Assembly: GCA_012861695.1 (NCBI GenBank)
Contig: JAAOOA010000399.1
Coordinates: 8,862,147 to 8,926,146, forward strand
Origin: Trematomus loennbergii
Lineage: Eukaryota > Chordata > Actinopteri > Perciformes > Nototheniidae
DNA length: 64,000 bases
Reading direction: 5' to 3'
A program made the position numbers and the translations under genes. Below are positions 10,819-24,341 of this stretch, piece by piece (positions within the stretch are counted from its first letter, which is position 1; the number at the start of each line of letters is the position of its first letter). Below the pieces are notes generated by a model. It was not told the origin of the DNA. It worked only from the letters and a program-made list of their open reading frames with translations, and did no database searches.

Positions 10819-12467
10819 CTGAAAATGGACCCCAGAGAAGCTGAGTAGAGGCACCACAACATACAGCCTGACATCAATGCCACATCTCTGGTGGTATTGA
10901 TGCCTTTATAATATAAAATATTACATTTAAATCCCACACATTTGTACTTTGTAATTTGTAGTTCTGGGGTTTTTCAACACATGAATGTTGGCAAGAAACT
11001 TTAGTAGTATCAGTGGTGGAATATTCAGATATTTAGTAAAAGCAGGAGTACAACGATGTGAAGATACTCTGTTACAGGTTAAAGCTTCATTCAAATTATA
11101 TTGATTCTATATTGTTCTTATTCTGTTTAGCACAGATGTATAAGATGTAAAACGTACTACAATTCTAAAACAAGTTTGCAAAAATGTATATACATAACTT
11201 CCTTTGACGTTATCTTTAAATGAAACCATGTGAGAATTTTAGTGAAAAGGGAAATGTCTTTAGTGGAACTGCTAACAAAGAAAAAAGTCACAAAGAAAAA
11301 AGGTTGTGAACCGCTAGTTAGATAAAGACCAATGCATTGTATTTCAGAAGCTTAAAATATGATTTTAAATGTGTAATATTAATTTAAAGTTTATATTCTT
11401 ACCTGTGACATCAAGCAGACCACCCTGAGGGGGATATTACAATCTAAATCCATTTCCACCAGAACGAAAAGATGCATTGTTCATCGTGCCTGTTGCTTGG
11501 TTCCAGGCCCCCATTCTGAACTCGTCTCCCCCGGTTCGTAGAAGCTTGGGTCTGACATCGACCACTCCAGGTGTCCCGGTCATCGTGCAGCCCTATCCAG
11601 GCTGACTGAAAGCAAGAAATTGTTATAATTATTACATCCTGTTGAAGCTTTTAAAGCTGCTGCTTAAGAAAATGTGTATGTTTAATAAAGAGAAGGTTTG
11701 TTGTGCCTTTATGAGACCAGCCTTGGTACATGGTGATCTGATGGGAATCCCCTCAAGTCAACATTCATTTACAGCCTTGTTACTCTGAACCTCTTCAACT
11801 TTATTACAGGGTTTTATGCTATAGCTTTGGCTTAAAACATTTTCAACTCTGTTTTAATACTCAGGTTCCCATAGGACTTTAAAACAGGTTTAGCTTTCTG
11901 TAATAATCTCTCCTTTTTAAATTTGACTCTAAAAGAAATGTAATTCATTTGAATGAAAGACAGAGAAAAGTGACCTCACTTGGTTGTATTGGCCTGCCAT
12001 GTTGTTCAGGAGCTCCACAACCTCCATGCTGTCTACAGTGGCCAGGTCTGTGTGTTTCTCTCTGCAGTATCTCTGTGCTTCAGACATGTTCTTTGCTTCA
12101 GAAACAAAATGGTACTGACGTTAGCATGTGAGGAGACAGCGCTCAGCCCTGTAGAGAACACACATTCATTTAGGCTATAACTTGACTTTTTGAATCACAC
12201 TTTACTGTAATATGGCGCATCAATATACATTTTGACTTCTACTTCAAACAATTCACAGTGAAATATGTAGCTTTCAGCTGAACTTCATTTAGTTGTTTTT
12301 AAGCAAGTACCTTTCAAACAATATAAAAGGTGTTAAGAATGCAAAACAAGTAATTGTCAAATAGAATCAGAAATGTCTTCTCTAGTTATTTATCTCCCCA
12401 CCCCTCAGGTTTACATGAAATAATCAATAAAGACATAAAAAGATATCCAAATATATAAAACACTTGC

Positions 12468-12504
12468 CTGCAGCTGCCATGATCAGCAGCAGAACTACGT
12501 CCAT
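12468..12504 (-). pseudogene. Lectin signal-peptide exon
   Basis: MDVVLLLIMAAA followed by G|GCAAGTG, a GC-type donor or a mutated GT. The hydrophobic core suits a cleaved signal peptide. Confidence 0.6.
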
Positions 12505-12669
12505 CGTTGTTTGCTCTCTGACTGCAACTGTTGTTACAGCTCATAGTGTTTCTCATGAATGTCTTTGAGTAAGCTATTGTCATCTGACTTCATGCAAGGT
12601 CAGACGCAACAGATGTTTGCATAGGCAAATTGTTCGGGTTATGTTAAATACAGGACCCAGTCGCAGAAA

Positions 12670-13330
12670 AGGACTTGAGAATCAGAATCAGAATTCTGAA
12701 GTAGGTTTACACATATGAGGAATTTGCTTTGGTTTATGTGGTGCATACAAAGACGAAGAAAGAAGAATATGTACATGAACAAAATAAAAATAAAATAGAA
12801 CTGTTATAACAGCTATTTAAAAAAACTTTTAAGAAAATAATTCTCTAAGAAACTGGGTACAGTCAAATGTAATAAAACATGAAAAATACTATGTACTATA
12901 TCCAAAGTGGAGAGCTGTGCTGATATAAAAGAGGTAGTGTGGAGAAGAAATGTGCACCACATTTGTAGGATTCGCACGATGTGACTTAATGTAATACATA
13001 ATGTTTTTTATGGGGTGGTAGAAGTCAGTGTCCGTGGGGGCCCCGGCCCTTGTTGATGAGACCGGTAGCAGAGGGGAGGAAACTGTTCAGGTGGCGAGAG
13101 GTTTTGGTCCTGATGGAGCGCAGCCTCCTCCAGAGGGGAGAGGGGTAAACAGTTTGTGTCTGCAGAGCGGATGATACGCTGAAACCTTCCTTTGTAGCTG
13201 CAGCGTACCAGATGGGATGGACTCGATGATGGTGGTGTAGAAACCATCATCGACTTTGGCAGGTAGAATTTCTTCAGCTGCTGCAGGAAAAACATCCGGT
13301 GCAGCTGGGAGAGCTTGTCCCGAATGTCCC
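12670..13330 (-). mobile_element. Degenerate non-LTR (LINE) 3' fragment
   Basis: Minus-strand frames give pieces resembling the C-terminal end of fish LINE reverse transcriptases (FLQQLKKFYLPK, RFQRIIRSAD, HKLFTPLPSGGG). The fragment ends in a (TGATTC)-type tail at 12670-12690. Frames are broken and only the extreme 3' part is present. Confidence 0.6.
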
Positions 13331-13409
13331 GCAGAGGGAGTAAAGTTCAACATATTTATTGTTGTATACTCAGGCAGATGATGAAGAAAGGGTAGCGGAA
13401 ACCGTTGGC

Positions 13410-13747
13410 GTTGGCGATGTGTCACGACCGATGGGAGCCTGGTGTGAAGACTTGCTACAGGCGCAGACAGAGCACGAAAACTAGAGAGTCCGCCTCCATG
13501 GAAGTCCACTAGAAGTGACGTTTCAGGAGGGATAGGGTCCGATTGATACCCGGGTGGAAGGCAAGCGGGAAGAGTGGGCGAATAGGAGAACTTGTGAGCG
13601 GTCAGGTACAACGGTTATCCGGACTGTTACCTGGATCTGGTCTTTCTATGTGTTCCTCACTGAGCTCTCAATCTCCCACGTCACAGCGCCCACCACCCTG
13701 GTAGCGGGAATTATGGTGTCAGGAACTGTGGAGTCATGATCCCCTGC
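13410..13747 (-). mobile_element. Degenerate Gypsy-type integrase fragment
   Basis: Minus-strand translation in changing frames gives RVVGAVTWEIESSV, VVPDRSQVL and HSSRLAC, resembling the linker and zinc-finger region of a Ty3/Gypsy integrase. Badly frameshifted. The lineage differs from the 18986-20317 fragment. Confidence 0.5.
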
Positions 13748-14659
13748 AAACTGCCGGGACAGGGCGTCAGGTTTGTAGGTTTCTAGAATCGGAACGATAG
13801 GTAAAGGTAAAGTTGAATCTACCAAAAATGAAAGCCCAGCAGGCTTGACAAGAGTTTAATCATTTGGCAGTTTTTATGTAGGCCAGAATGAAAATGGTAC
13901 TCAAGTAAAAGTAGAAAAGTATTGGCATCAGAAAATACTTAAAGTGGACCTATCATGCTATATTTAAATGATATATTGTAGGGCCATACCTATATAAGGT
14001 ATATTTATACGTTTCTGTTTTCAAAATACCAAACAGATCATGTATTTTAGCCATGCCTCATTTCGCTCTATGTGCTGTTTGCTGACCACGGGTCTGATTC
14101 TGCTGACCACGCCCCCCTGCAGGAGAGGGTAGCCGTGCTCTGATCAGCTGCTGGGCTGTCAGAAGAGGGGGAGAAAAAGAGATCTCCGTCCTCCGTGTTT
14201 TATTATATAGAGTCGTTATTCATTTGTTTTAAAGCTCAATAAATAACAAAGAAGACCTTTGACCGGCACTTTTTAATTTTGTCCGGAAGATTTAAACTTT
14301 AACGGACATCTTGACCGGCGAAAGAAACTGAAACTGAAACTCTGCTGCACGGTCCCCTCGTTCCTTGGAAGAGGCGGAGAGGTGGGTGTTTGTCATCTGC
14401 TGGTGGACTAACCGGAGAGAATTACAGTGCTTGCCTCGACGGGGAGGGATTGCATTGAATTAAAGCAGCGGGAGCAAACGCTTGCCTCGGGGAGGGAGAA
14501 AAAAAGCCACAGCGGAGAATAAACAGAAGGGTAACCATGGTAACTATGGGCGGGAAGTCTTCTTCGCTGCTTTTGTGGCAGACTACAGCGCCACTTACAG
14601 GCCTGGCATATGTACTACAGCGTCTCCAGCGCTTTCGAGCGGCAATGGCCGGCCGTGGC

Positions 14660-15826
<1,167 letters not shown>

Positions 15827-17140
15827 GCCGTGGCCCAACCCCACATTCCCCTGATAGGTGGAGAGTTGGCCCAATAGCCGTAGCGCCACTTCTGTGACGT
15901 CATAGAAGTGTTCAAATCTGGATCAGTCTGTATCAGATCCGTTGCAGCCCCTTTTTTAGAGATTTGGGTATGGAGGAAAATAGAGAGGGTTGTGTTTTCT
16001 GACACTTGGTGAGTTCCCTGGAACACCGGGGACACATATTCATGTATAAAAGACGTACAAAAGTGCATTTTGCATGATAGGTCCCCTTTAAAGTACCAAA
16101 AGTAAAAGTACTCATTTGCAGATTGGCCCATTTCAGAAAAATATATATTATATGTTTTGATTATAATTATTGATGCATTAAAGTGTTATCAAAGTTATCA
16201 AAGGTATTATATCTTAAGTACAGTACTTGAGCAAATGTACTTAGTTACTTCCCACCTCTGTTTACACATTATAGTGTAAATATGGGAGTGACAGTGGTTA
16301 ACAACTATCTTGTTTTGAGAAAAAACGAACAAATATAATTTTAATTTGATCTCCAAATAGAGTTAAAAATTACAATAAATTGGGGTTAAGGTACCTACTC
16401 TGCAAAAAGGGTTAAATGTAGACTATGTGGTGTGGACCCATAGACACAATAAGTGTTGAAATCAGATCTGAGTGTTAATTTGGGTATGCTGATTTTGCTT
16501 TGATACAACATTCAAATCACTCTGTTTGCATACAGTAAGAAAGGTCAAAGCAGCACAATTAAAAAACCCAGAGGTTAAACCTGGAACAATACGTATGTTC
16601 TCTTTGGATGAGATCAACACTGTCAAAATACCACATTACAAGTAAAATACATGCATATTGTCATTATAATCAGGAACAGGTACTCAAAGTATTAAAATGA
16701 AAGGTAATCAATACTTGCTCCTTAAGTCTATACGTTATGATATAATTTGTATCACACTGTAATAATTCATTTTGTATTCACAATGAACTGTTAACAGTAC
16801 TTTACTATAAATACGTTTTACAGTAAAACAGCTTTAGTTTTGGTTGGAGTTTAACACTGTAAGGATGGTATGATATGCATGCAAAACTAATCTCAAACAC
16901 AAGACACAGCAGGGCAGGGCAGGAAGAACACAGGGACACCAGAGCCGTTTCTCATTTCTCCAATACAGAAAAAAAAAGGGTTTTGTTTGAAGATCTGTTT
17001 AGCACGCTAACTTCAGGAGCGTTGTGACTACTCCGTGTCCACGGTAACAGACGCAATGACATCAAGACACGTTGCCTTTACTTGATCAGACAAAAATAAA
17101 CCTTATAAATACATTAATAATAATAATAACTTTATTTATA

Positions 17141-17805
17141 TGGAGGAAATAAGTATTTGATCCCTTGCTGATTTTGTAAGTTTGCCCAGTTACAAAGAAA
17201 TTAACAGTCTATAATTGTAATGGTAGGTTTATTTTAACAGTGAGAGTAAGAATATCAAAAAGAAAATCCATAAATTGACATTATATAAAAGATAAAAAAT
17301 GTATCTGCTTTTAACTGTGGGAAATAAGTATTTGATCCCCTTGCAACACTTGTCTTAGTACTTGGTGGAGAAGCCCTTGTTGGACAGACAGAGGTCAGAC
17401 GCTTCTTGTAGTTGGTCTCCAGGTTTGTGAACATCTCAGGAAGGATTTTGGTCCACTCCTCTCTGAAGATCCTCTCCAAATCCTTAAGGTTTTGAGGCTG
17501 ATGCTTGGCATCTCGAAGCTTCAGCTCCCTCCACAGATTTTCAATGGGATTAAGGTCCGGAGACTGACTAGGCCCCTCCATCACCTACGTGTGCTTCTTC
17601 TTTAGCCACTCCTGTGTTGCCTTGGTCGTATGTTACGGTTTATTGTCCTGCTGGAAGACCCATCCATGACCCATTTTCTGTGTCCTGGCTGAGGGAAGGA
17701 GGCTATCGGCCAAGAGTTCACGGTACATGGCCCCGTACATCCTCACCTCGATGCAGGGAAGTCGTCCTGTCCCCTTAGCAGAGAAACACCCCAAAAGCCA
17801 ACACA
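17141..17805 (-). mobile_element. Truncated Tc1/mariner transposon
   Basis: Terminal GGAGGAAATAAGTATTTGAT and minus-strand transposase C-terminus: [31 protein letters not shown]. The [11 protein letters not shown] motif contains the downstream catalytic region of Tc1 transposases. At 17636-17675 [10 protein letters not shown] can be read in reverse, with a frame break between the two. The 5' half is missing. Confidence 0.85.
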
Positions 17806-18395
17806 CTCTCACTCCATAAACGTCCAGGAGCGACGCTTGGTCAGGGTCCCGAGGCGTGCAGTTGGGACGCTCCTAGGCTCCTTCAGCTTCATAAACAGAC
17901 GCAAATAGCTTTCAACTGATTGCAATGTATTCCCATCTGCGGCGGGATTTGACGCTCATGGAAGCACGGCATTCATTTGTGTCGGAGGCTGTTAAAGGCA
18001 ATGTGAGCGTCCATTCCCATTGATACCGGAGAATTGTACACCCGGAAGTAAGTATTCCCCTTACTGTCGATTGATTTGACAGTGATATCTCCACTACTCA
18101 TCAACTCAAAAACACCAGATTATCCTTGTTAATTAAACGACATTGATAGGTTTTAGTGTGTGTACAATGCTTTTGTCACGTTTTCCCCTTCAATTCTGAG
18201 AAACAATTAGTTTTCTATGAGTTTTGGATGGCCGAAGACATTACATTACCCACAATCCTCTGTACCAACCATAGACTGTATAAAAAAATTAAATAATACA
18301 TTATTCCGAGTGTGCTTGCTTTTCTCTTTGAATGTCATCACACAACGGCATTGTAATACACGTTTCGGCTGCATTAACTATTACATATCTGCCGT

Positions 18396-18789
18396 AGTTA
18401 AAGGTGGGGTAGGTAATTTTGGAGAAACCAGCTCGAGTGTGCAAGAATTTGAAAATACACAGCCGGAAAAAATCTGCCACTTCCTTACAGAGCCCCTCCT
18501 CCAACACACACGAACGCGCACATGACCAATGAGGGCACGAGATAAGTTTGTGCACAGATGGAAGGCTGACAGGCAGGTAGGCCATCCAGTTATTTTAGCC
18601 GGGCCGGCTAAAATGATTGGTCGTGCTTTTTACAGTACTACGGCTTCCACAGATGACATTTTGTTATGGAATTTTTGTCAAAGCACTTAAGATATTCATT
18701 GCTATCGGGATGTTAAGAGCATTCCATGGAATATAACAAAAAGTGTATCTCGAGCCGGTTTCTCAAACGTACCTACCCCACCTTTAACT
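18396..18789. mobile_element. 394-bp MITE with ~42-bp imperfect TIRs
   Basis: Left arm 18396-18437 and right arm 18748-18789 share AGTTAAAGGTGGGGTAGGTA and GCTCGAG. TTAA occurs at both ends (TTAAAGG...CCTTTAA), compatible with a TTAA-targeting family. No coding capacity. Confidence 0.75.
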
Positions 18790-18985
18790 CTATTTATAGA
18801 GCCCTGATGACAAGACTTCTAGACAAACAGGAACTGCCGCCAAAACTGAAAACTTGACGTGGATCATAAATATATAAGCAATTAAACAACATCTTACATT
18901 TCTTTTCACACAATACGTCTCCTTGCAGTATCAAAACTAATTCGGCTGACTTTTATATTTGATCCAATTGGTAGATAGGCTGTAT

Positions 18986-20317
18986 TCACCCATAAACAAA
19001 ATCAGCGTGGCGGGGCGGCACGACAGGTCGATCCCCACGACTCCTGAGCACGGGAGTCGGGAAAACGACCTTCGCATGTGCGGCCTCCGGAAGAGGCGAG
19101 ACCGGAACAACGGGTCTCAAGTCAGTGACAGGGATCAAGGCCGGGGGGCGCCCCCGTCGCGGAGACCGTGCCAGCACCACCGGCTGGCCCAAATCCAAAT
19201 GGGCCGCCTTCACCCGGTCCACAGAAACACGCTCGCCCTTACCACCCAGGTCAACCACAAGATTTTTGTCCCCGTGCTCCAAAACACGGAAAGGTCCGTC
19301 GTAAGGAGGCCACAGAGGACCCCTGTGTGCATCATGCCGTATGAAAACGTGCTCGGCCAAGCGGAGATCCGCGGGAACCCGGGACCCCTGAGTACCATGT
19401 TGGGCAGTGGGAATCGGAGCAAAAATCTTGGCGGTGTCCTGCAGGCAAACCCGCTGTGCAGACGCCGACCAGGGAACCGATGTGTTAGGGAGGAAATCCC
19501 CTGGAACCCTCAACGGCTGACCGTAGACCATCTCAGCCGTGGAACACCGCAGATCTTCCTTGGGCGCGGTCCGCAGGCCCAGCATCACCCAAGGCAGCTC
19601 ATCGACCCAATTTCCGTCCTTCAGGCCAGCTCTGAGCGCCGCCTTCATGGAGCGATGGAACCGTTCACAGAGGCCGTTAGCCTGGGGGTGATAAGCGGTC
19701 GTCCTGTGAAGCTTAACCCCAAGACCACACGCCACGGCGTTCCAGAGCTCAGACGTGAACTGCGAATCCCGATCAGAGGAAATGTCCGACGGGGTGCGAA
19801 ACCGACACACCCACGAAAGCCCGGGCTATGTCAGCCGCCGACGTCGACACGAGAGGAACTGCCTCCGGCCAACGGGTCGTTCTGTCCACCATGGTGAGGA
19901 GGTAGGAAAAACCCTGAGAGGAGGGCAATGGACCCACGAGGTCGATGTTGACGTGGTCAAACCTCCTCTCCGGCACCATGAAACGTTCCAAAGGAGCTTT
20001 CGTGTGGCAATGCACCTTAGCGCGCTGACAAGCCACGCACTCACCAGCCCAAGTCCTCACGTCCTTCTTCAGTCCCCGCCAGACGAACTTCGTGGACACC
20101 AAGCGCACCGAAGGCTTACCGCCGGGGTGAGACTGGTCGTGCACCGCCTCGAAAACGGAGCGCCTCCAACTGGCGGGAACGACCGGTCGCGGCAGGCCTG
20201 CGGAGACGTCGCATAGGAGAGTAACGCCTGCGTCACCGAAAACTGCCGGGACAGGGCGTCAGGTTTGTAGGTTTCTAGAATCGGAACGATAGGTAAAGGT
20301 AAAGTTGAATCTGCCAA
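18986..20317 (-). mobile_element. Ty3/Gypsy pol fragment: RNase H/integrase junction and integrase
   Basis: Minus-strand reading in three frames: KPDALSRQFS (RNase H-integrase linker, ~20280); HDQSHPG...CVACQRAK zinc finger and HVNIDLVGPLP (first catalytic Asp, 20144-19773); then SSDRDSQFTSE (second Asp) and NGLCERFHRSMK (Glu) to a C-terminal tail (19810-18986). Two frameshifts (~20150 and ~19800) separate them, so it is inactive. No LTRs were recognised; reverse transcriptase is absent. Confidence 0.88.
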
Positions 20318-21893
20318 AAATGAAAGCCCAGCAGGCTTGACAAGAGTTTAATCATTTGGCAGTTTTTATGTAGGCCAGAATCAAAATGTTACTCAAGTAA
20401 AAGTAGAAAAGTATTGGCATCAGAAAATACTTAAAGTGGACCTATCATGCTATATTTAAATGATATATTGTAGGGCCATACCTATATAAGGTATATTTAT
20501 ACGTTTCTGTTTTCAAAATACCAAACAGATCATGCATTTTAGCCATGCCTCATTTCGCTCTATGTGCTGTTTGCTGACCACGGGTCTGATTCTGCTGACC
20601 ACGCCCCCCTACAGGAGAGGGTAGCCCTCTGATCAGCTGCTGGGCTGTCAGAAGAGGGGGAGAAAAAGAGATCTCCGTCCTCCGTGTTTTATTATATAGA
20701 GTCGTTATTCATTTGTTTTAAAGCTCAATAAATAACAAAGAAGACCTTTGACCGGCACTTTTCTAATTTTGTCCGGAAGATTTAAACTTTAACGGACATC
20801 TTGACCGGCGAAAGAAACTGAAACTGAAACTCTGCTGCACGGTCCCCTCGTTCCTTGGAAGAGGCGGAGAGGTGGGTGTTTGTCATCTGCTGGTGGACTA
20901 ACCGGAGAGAATTACAGTGATTGCCTCGACGGGGAGGGATTGCATTGAATTAAAGCAGCGGGAGCAAACGCTTGCCTCGGGGAGGGAGAAAAAAAGCCAC
21001 AGCGGAGAATAAACAGAAGGGTAACCATGGTAACTATGGGCGGGAAGTCTTCTTCGCTGCTTTTGTGGCAGACTACAGCGCCACTTACAGGCCTGGCATA
21101 TGTACTACAGCGTCTCCAGCGCTTTCGAGCGGCAATGGCCGGCCGTGGCCCAACCCCACATTCCCCTGATAGGTGGAGAGTTGGCCCAATAGCCGTAGCG
21201 CCACTTCTGTGACGTCATAGAAGTGTTCAAATCTGGATCAGTCTGTATCAGATCCGTTGCAGCCCCTTTTTTAGAGATTTGGGTATGGAGGAAAATAGAG
21301 AGGGTTGTGTTTTCTGACACTTGGTGAGTTCCCTGGAACACCGGGGACACATATTCATGTATAAAAGACGTACAAAAGTGCATCTTGCATGATAGGTCCC
21401 CTTTAAAGTACCAAAAGTAAAAGTATACTCATTTGCAGATTGGCCCATTTCAGAAAAATATATATATATGTTTTGATTATAATTATTGATGCATTAAAGT
21501 GTTATCAAAGTTATCAAAGGTATTATATCTTAAGTACAGTACTTGAGGAAACGTACTTAGTTACTTCCCACCTCTGTTTACACATTATAGTGTAAATATG
21601 GGAGTGACAGTGGTTAACAACTATCTTGTGTTGAGAAAAAACGAACAAATATAATTTTTATTTGATCTCCAAATAGAGTTAAAAATTACAATAAATTGGG
21701 GTTAAGGTACCTACTCTGCAAAAAGGGTTAAATGTAGACTATGTGGTGTGGACCCATAGACACAATAAGTGTTGAAATCAGATCTGAGTGTTAATTTGGG
21801 TATGCTGATTTTGCTTTGATACAACATTCAAATCACTCTGTTTGCATACAGTAAGAAAGGTCAAAGCAGCACAATTAAAAAACCCAGAGGTTA
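20240..21893 (+). repeat. Segmental duplication copy 2 (empty hAT site)
   Basis: Starts AAACTGCCGGG inside Gypsy pol sequence and ends GAGGTTAAA, as copy 1 does. It carries the uninterrupted GCCGTGGC target at 21142-21149. Confidence 0.92.
20433..21405. mobile_element. hAT-like MITE, uninterrupted copy
   Basis: Same termini as 13941-16089. About 970 bp without the nested element. Confidence 0.75.
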
Positions 21894-22388
21894 AAAAAAT
21901 TCTTATAGTGTTGTTTTACTGTCTTATTTCAGCTTAATCACATTCATGGTCACTGTTTTTCTGCTTAAACATTTTCATTGTAGTTAAAGAAAATGTTCAG
22001 TTTATAAATACTTTCAAATATCTTCATCGTCAAAGTTTTACCTGCATTGATAACGACAATAATGCACTGCTTTCTCATTTAGATCGAACTCTAATTGGAA
22101 TAACTTGAAATGAAATGTCTATTCATCCGAATATTGATAATAAAAACACACTGAAGTCCTGAGAATTTTAGAAGTAAGCCTAGATATGTTTATATTAAAG
22201 ATGAAATTTTTTATATAATTAATTTTGCTTTTGTATATAGCCATGTGACAATTTAATCGGAAAACTGTTGACTTGTACTGTACCCTCATGATTTTTTTAG
22301 AAGTAGAACGGCACCTTCCTTTACTTATAAAATAAAATATATATAACTAAAGATATAAACATAATTTGCTATTGAACATTTTAGAGTT
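21894..22388. other. Unique spacer before copy B
   Basis: AT-rich sequence with no recognisable gene or repeat. It separates the TE island from the start of homology to copy A. Confidence 0.5.
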
Positions 22389-22865
22389 TGATTTTTATTT
22401 AGTAAAATCGTTGCCTTCAAAGTAGCATGTTTTGTAATAGCGTTGGGTTCAGAGTTATCAGACTCAGATAGTAAAACTATTTGATTTAGATTTTTTTTAA
22501 ATTGGATGTACAGTTTTTGTGAATTATCCTACTTTTTAGATTTGTTTTACTTGACATTTTGTACAAATAAAATATATTGTCACTCAATCAAAAACCAAAA
22601 TTGTGTCTATATTCATGTTTATTATTTTATGTATTTTTCACATTTGCAACCCCATCTATAATTTACGGTCTTGGGGCATGAATATTAAGTTTTACATGAA
22701 ATTTGAGCAAATCATTTGTTTGTGAGCCCCTCAGAGTCAAAGGAAGTAGGCTGCTAAATCTGCATGCAGAGTGAAAAACCACAAAGTCAGGAGCAAAGAA
22801 AAGTTTTATAGGAGATTCGGTTCCCGTTCATATTAAAGCGGTTCATGTTAGTTTCTGTTTCTCTC

Positions 22866-23132
<267 letters not shown>

Positions 23133-23133
<1 letters not shown>

Positions 23134-24245
23134 CGTTTTTACATATTTTTATTTATTGAATTAGCATTCCCTCAACTAAAATACATCTCACATCTTTTGA
23201 CTCACACCCACACAAAACCTTTGCCATGAACTAATTTAAACAGGGTGCCTTATATTGATTTTGGACTTTACATTTGAAAAGCCTTTAACAATTATACAGT
23301 GTTGTCTTTAATAGAGCAAAAACTTTTTTTTTTTTTCTTTTTTTTTTACAGTATACAAACAAGGGCAGTTAAAAAAAGCTTGGAGCCACCTCAGTTCACT
23401 AAGTGCACTTCTGGACACAAGCAATTATTTTTTCTACAAGGCCAAATGCATACAAGACCCTTCTTCTTCTTTTTTTTTTAAACCGATATTTCTCTGTAGA
23501 AATTTAAAGGCATTTGCGAGAAGCCCTAGGATATATAATTAAGCTCCTGGAAACCTCCACATATGTAATTATGTAAACTATGTGTTGTCCAAAATAGAAA
23601 GCAAACTAAGCTGTACACTAGTGTATTAATGGCATCTGATCGTGATAGAAAAATGTGCTTTTCTGTGTACATCAAGATTGCACAAACATCCCGATACGAT
23701 ACACCCCCCTCCGCTCCAACCAACATCACAACAGTTGTAATATTAGTGTGTGAACAACTGTCAGCTGACATGTTCATGCAGGACTCTGACGGGCGGCGCC
23801 TTCCTCTCATCAGCACGCTCAAACCACCAACCAACAAAAACTAAAGATTATCACCTGACTTTCTCATTCCTTCCCGCCAGTTTCCCCCTCTGTCTTTGTC
23901 ATTCTTCTATTCTCCATCTTGTTTCAACAGTCTTTTAATATTCTCCACAGAAAACCAACATCTTACATACTTTAATACATGTGAAACCGAGCAAAAGAGG
24001 CGCCACATGCAGAGTGTGTGAGTGTGTGTGTGTCGTGGTTTGTCTTTCATCCAGTATACATTCTAGGCGATTTAGAAAAAATAGAATCATTATCCAGAGA
24101 GCAGCTCCCTCACTGAAGCGTCCCTGTGGCCGGGGGGTCATATTGCTCTGACAACCTGCAACACATGTTCAGCAGTCAGCACTTTATCCTCATATTTTAT
24201 CAGGTGAAATCGTGCATAATATGAGAACAATCCTTACCCAGTGGT
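23133..24245 (-). other. cast: Probable cast 3' UTR (copy B)
   Basis: Non-coding stretch between the stop and a minus-strand AATAAA at 23157-23152. It has small ORFs in both strands, including a 103-codon minus ORF at 23526-23837 preserved identically in copy A. Identity there reflects recent duplication, not selection. Confidence 0.5.
23152..23157 (-). promoter_or_regulatory. cast: Putative poly(A) signal AATAAA followed by (TG)n
   Basis: On the minus strand AATAAA is followed after about 20 nt by a >250-bp (TG)n tract, which would act as a GU-rich downstream element. Copy A has the same arrangement at 752-743. Confidence 0.45.
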
Positions 24246-24341
24246 CTAGCTCCTGCCTCCCTTCCTTGTAGATTTGGGCATGACGTCAGAGCTTGGCTGT
24301 GCTGGGAGCTGGTCAGAGTGAGGCTCCTCTGCATGGTGCTT
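24246..24341 (-). CDS. cast: cast terminal coding exon and stop
   Basis: 31 codons plus [23 protein letters not shown] onward, ending [16 protein letters not shown] acceptor. A basic tail at the end is common in calpastatins. A GTAAGG motif 10 nt after the stop could be a 3' UTR donor. Confidence 0.82.
   Translation of the reverse strand, partial: KHHAEEPHSDQLPAQPSSDVMPKSTRKGGRS

Larger units (their letters stand above)
9710..12504 (-). pseudogene. Decayed C-type lectin gene, two CTLDs
   Basis: Exons in order: a signal-peptide exon (12468-12504, MDVVLLLIMAAA, with a GC donor); CTLD1 first half (11980-12148, [20 protein letters not shown]); CTLD1 second half (11403-11605, AWIGLHDD at the start, CNIPLRVVC at the end); CTLD2 (10492-10818); a Lys/Val-rich exon (10289-10386, KVIKVRVEKPNGVDLNDPAF); and a last exon (9710-9825). 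This is the layout of secreted teleost tandem-CTLD lectins. Frame breaks are seen in at least four exons: a stop/shift before QYHF, shifts in CTLD1b and after WQ in CTLD2, and a 1-nt loss in the last exon. I call it a pseudogene. The alternative is a live gene with sequencing indels. Confidence 0.75.

Noticed and set aside
18959..19897. 312-codon plus ORF
   Set aside because: Antisense shadow of Gypsy integrase. The minus strand carries the recognisable catalytic motifs.
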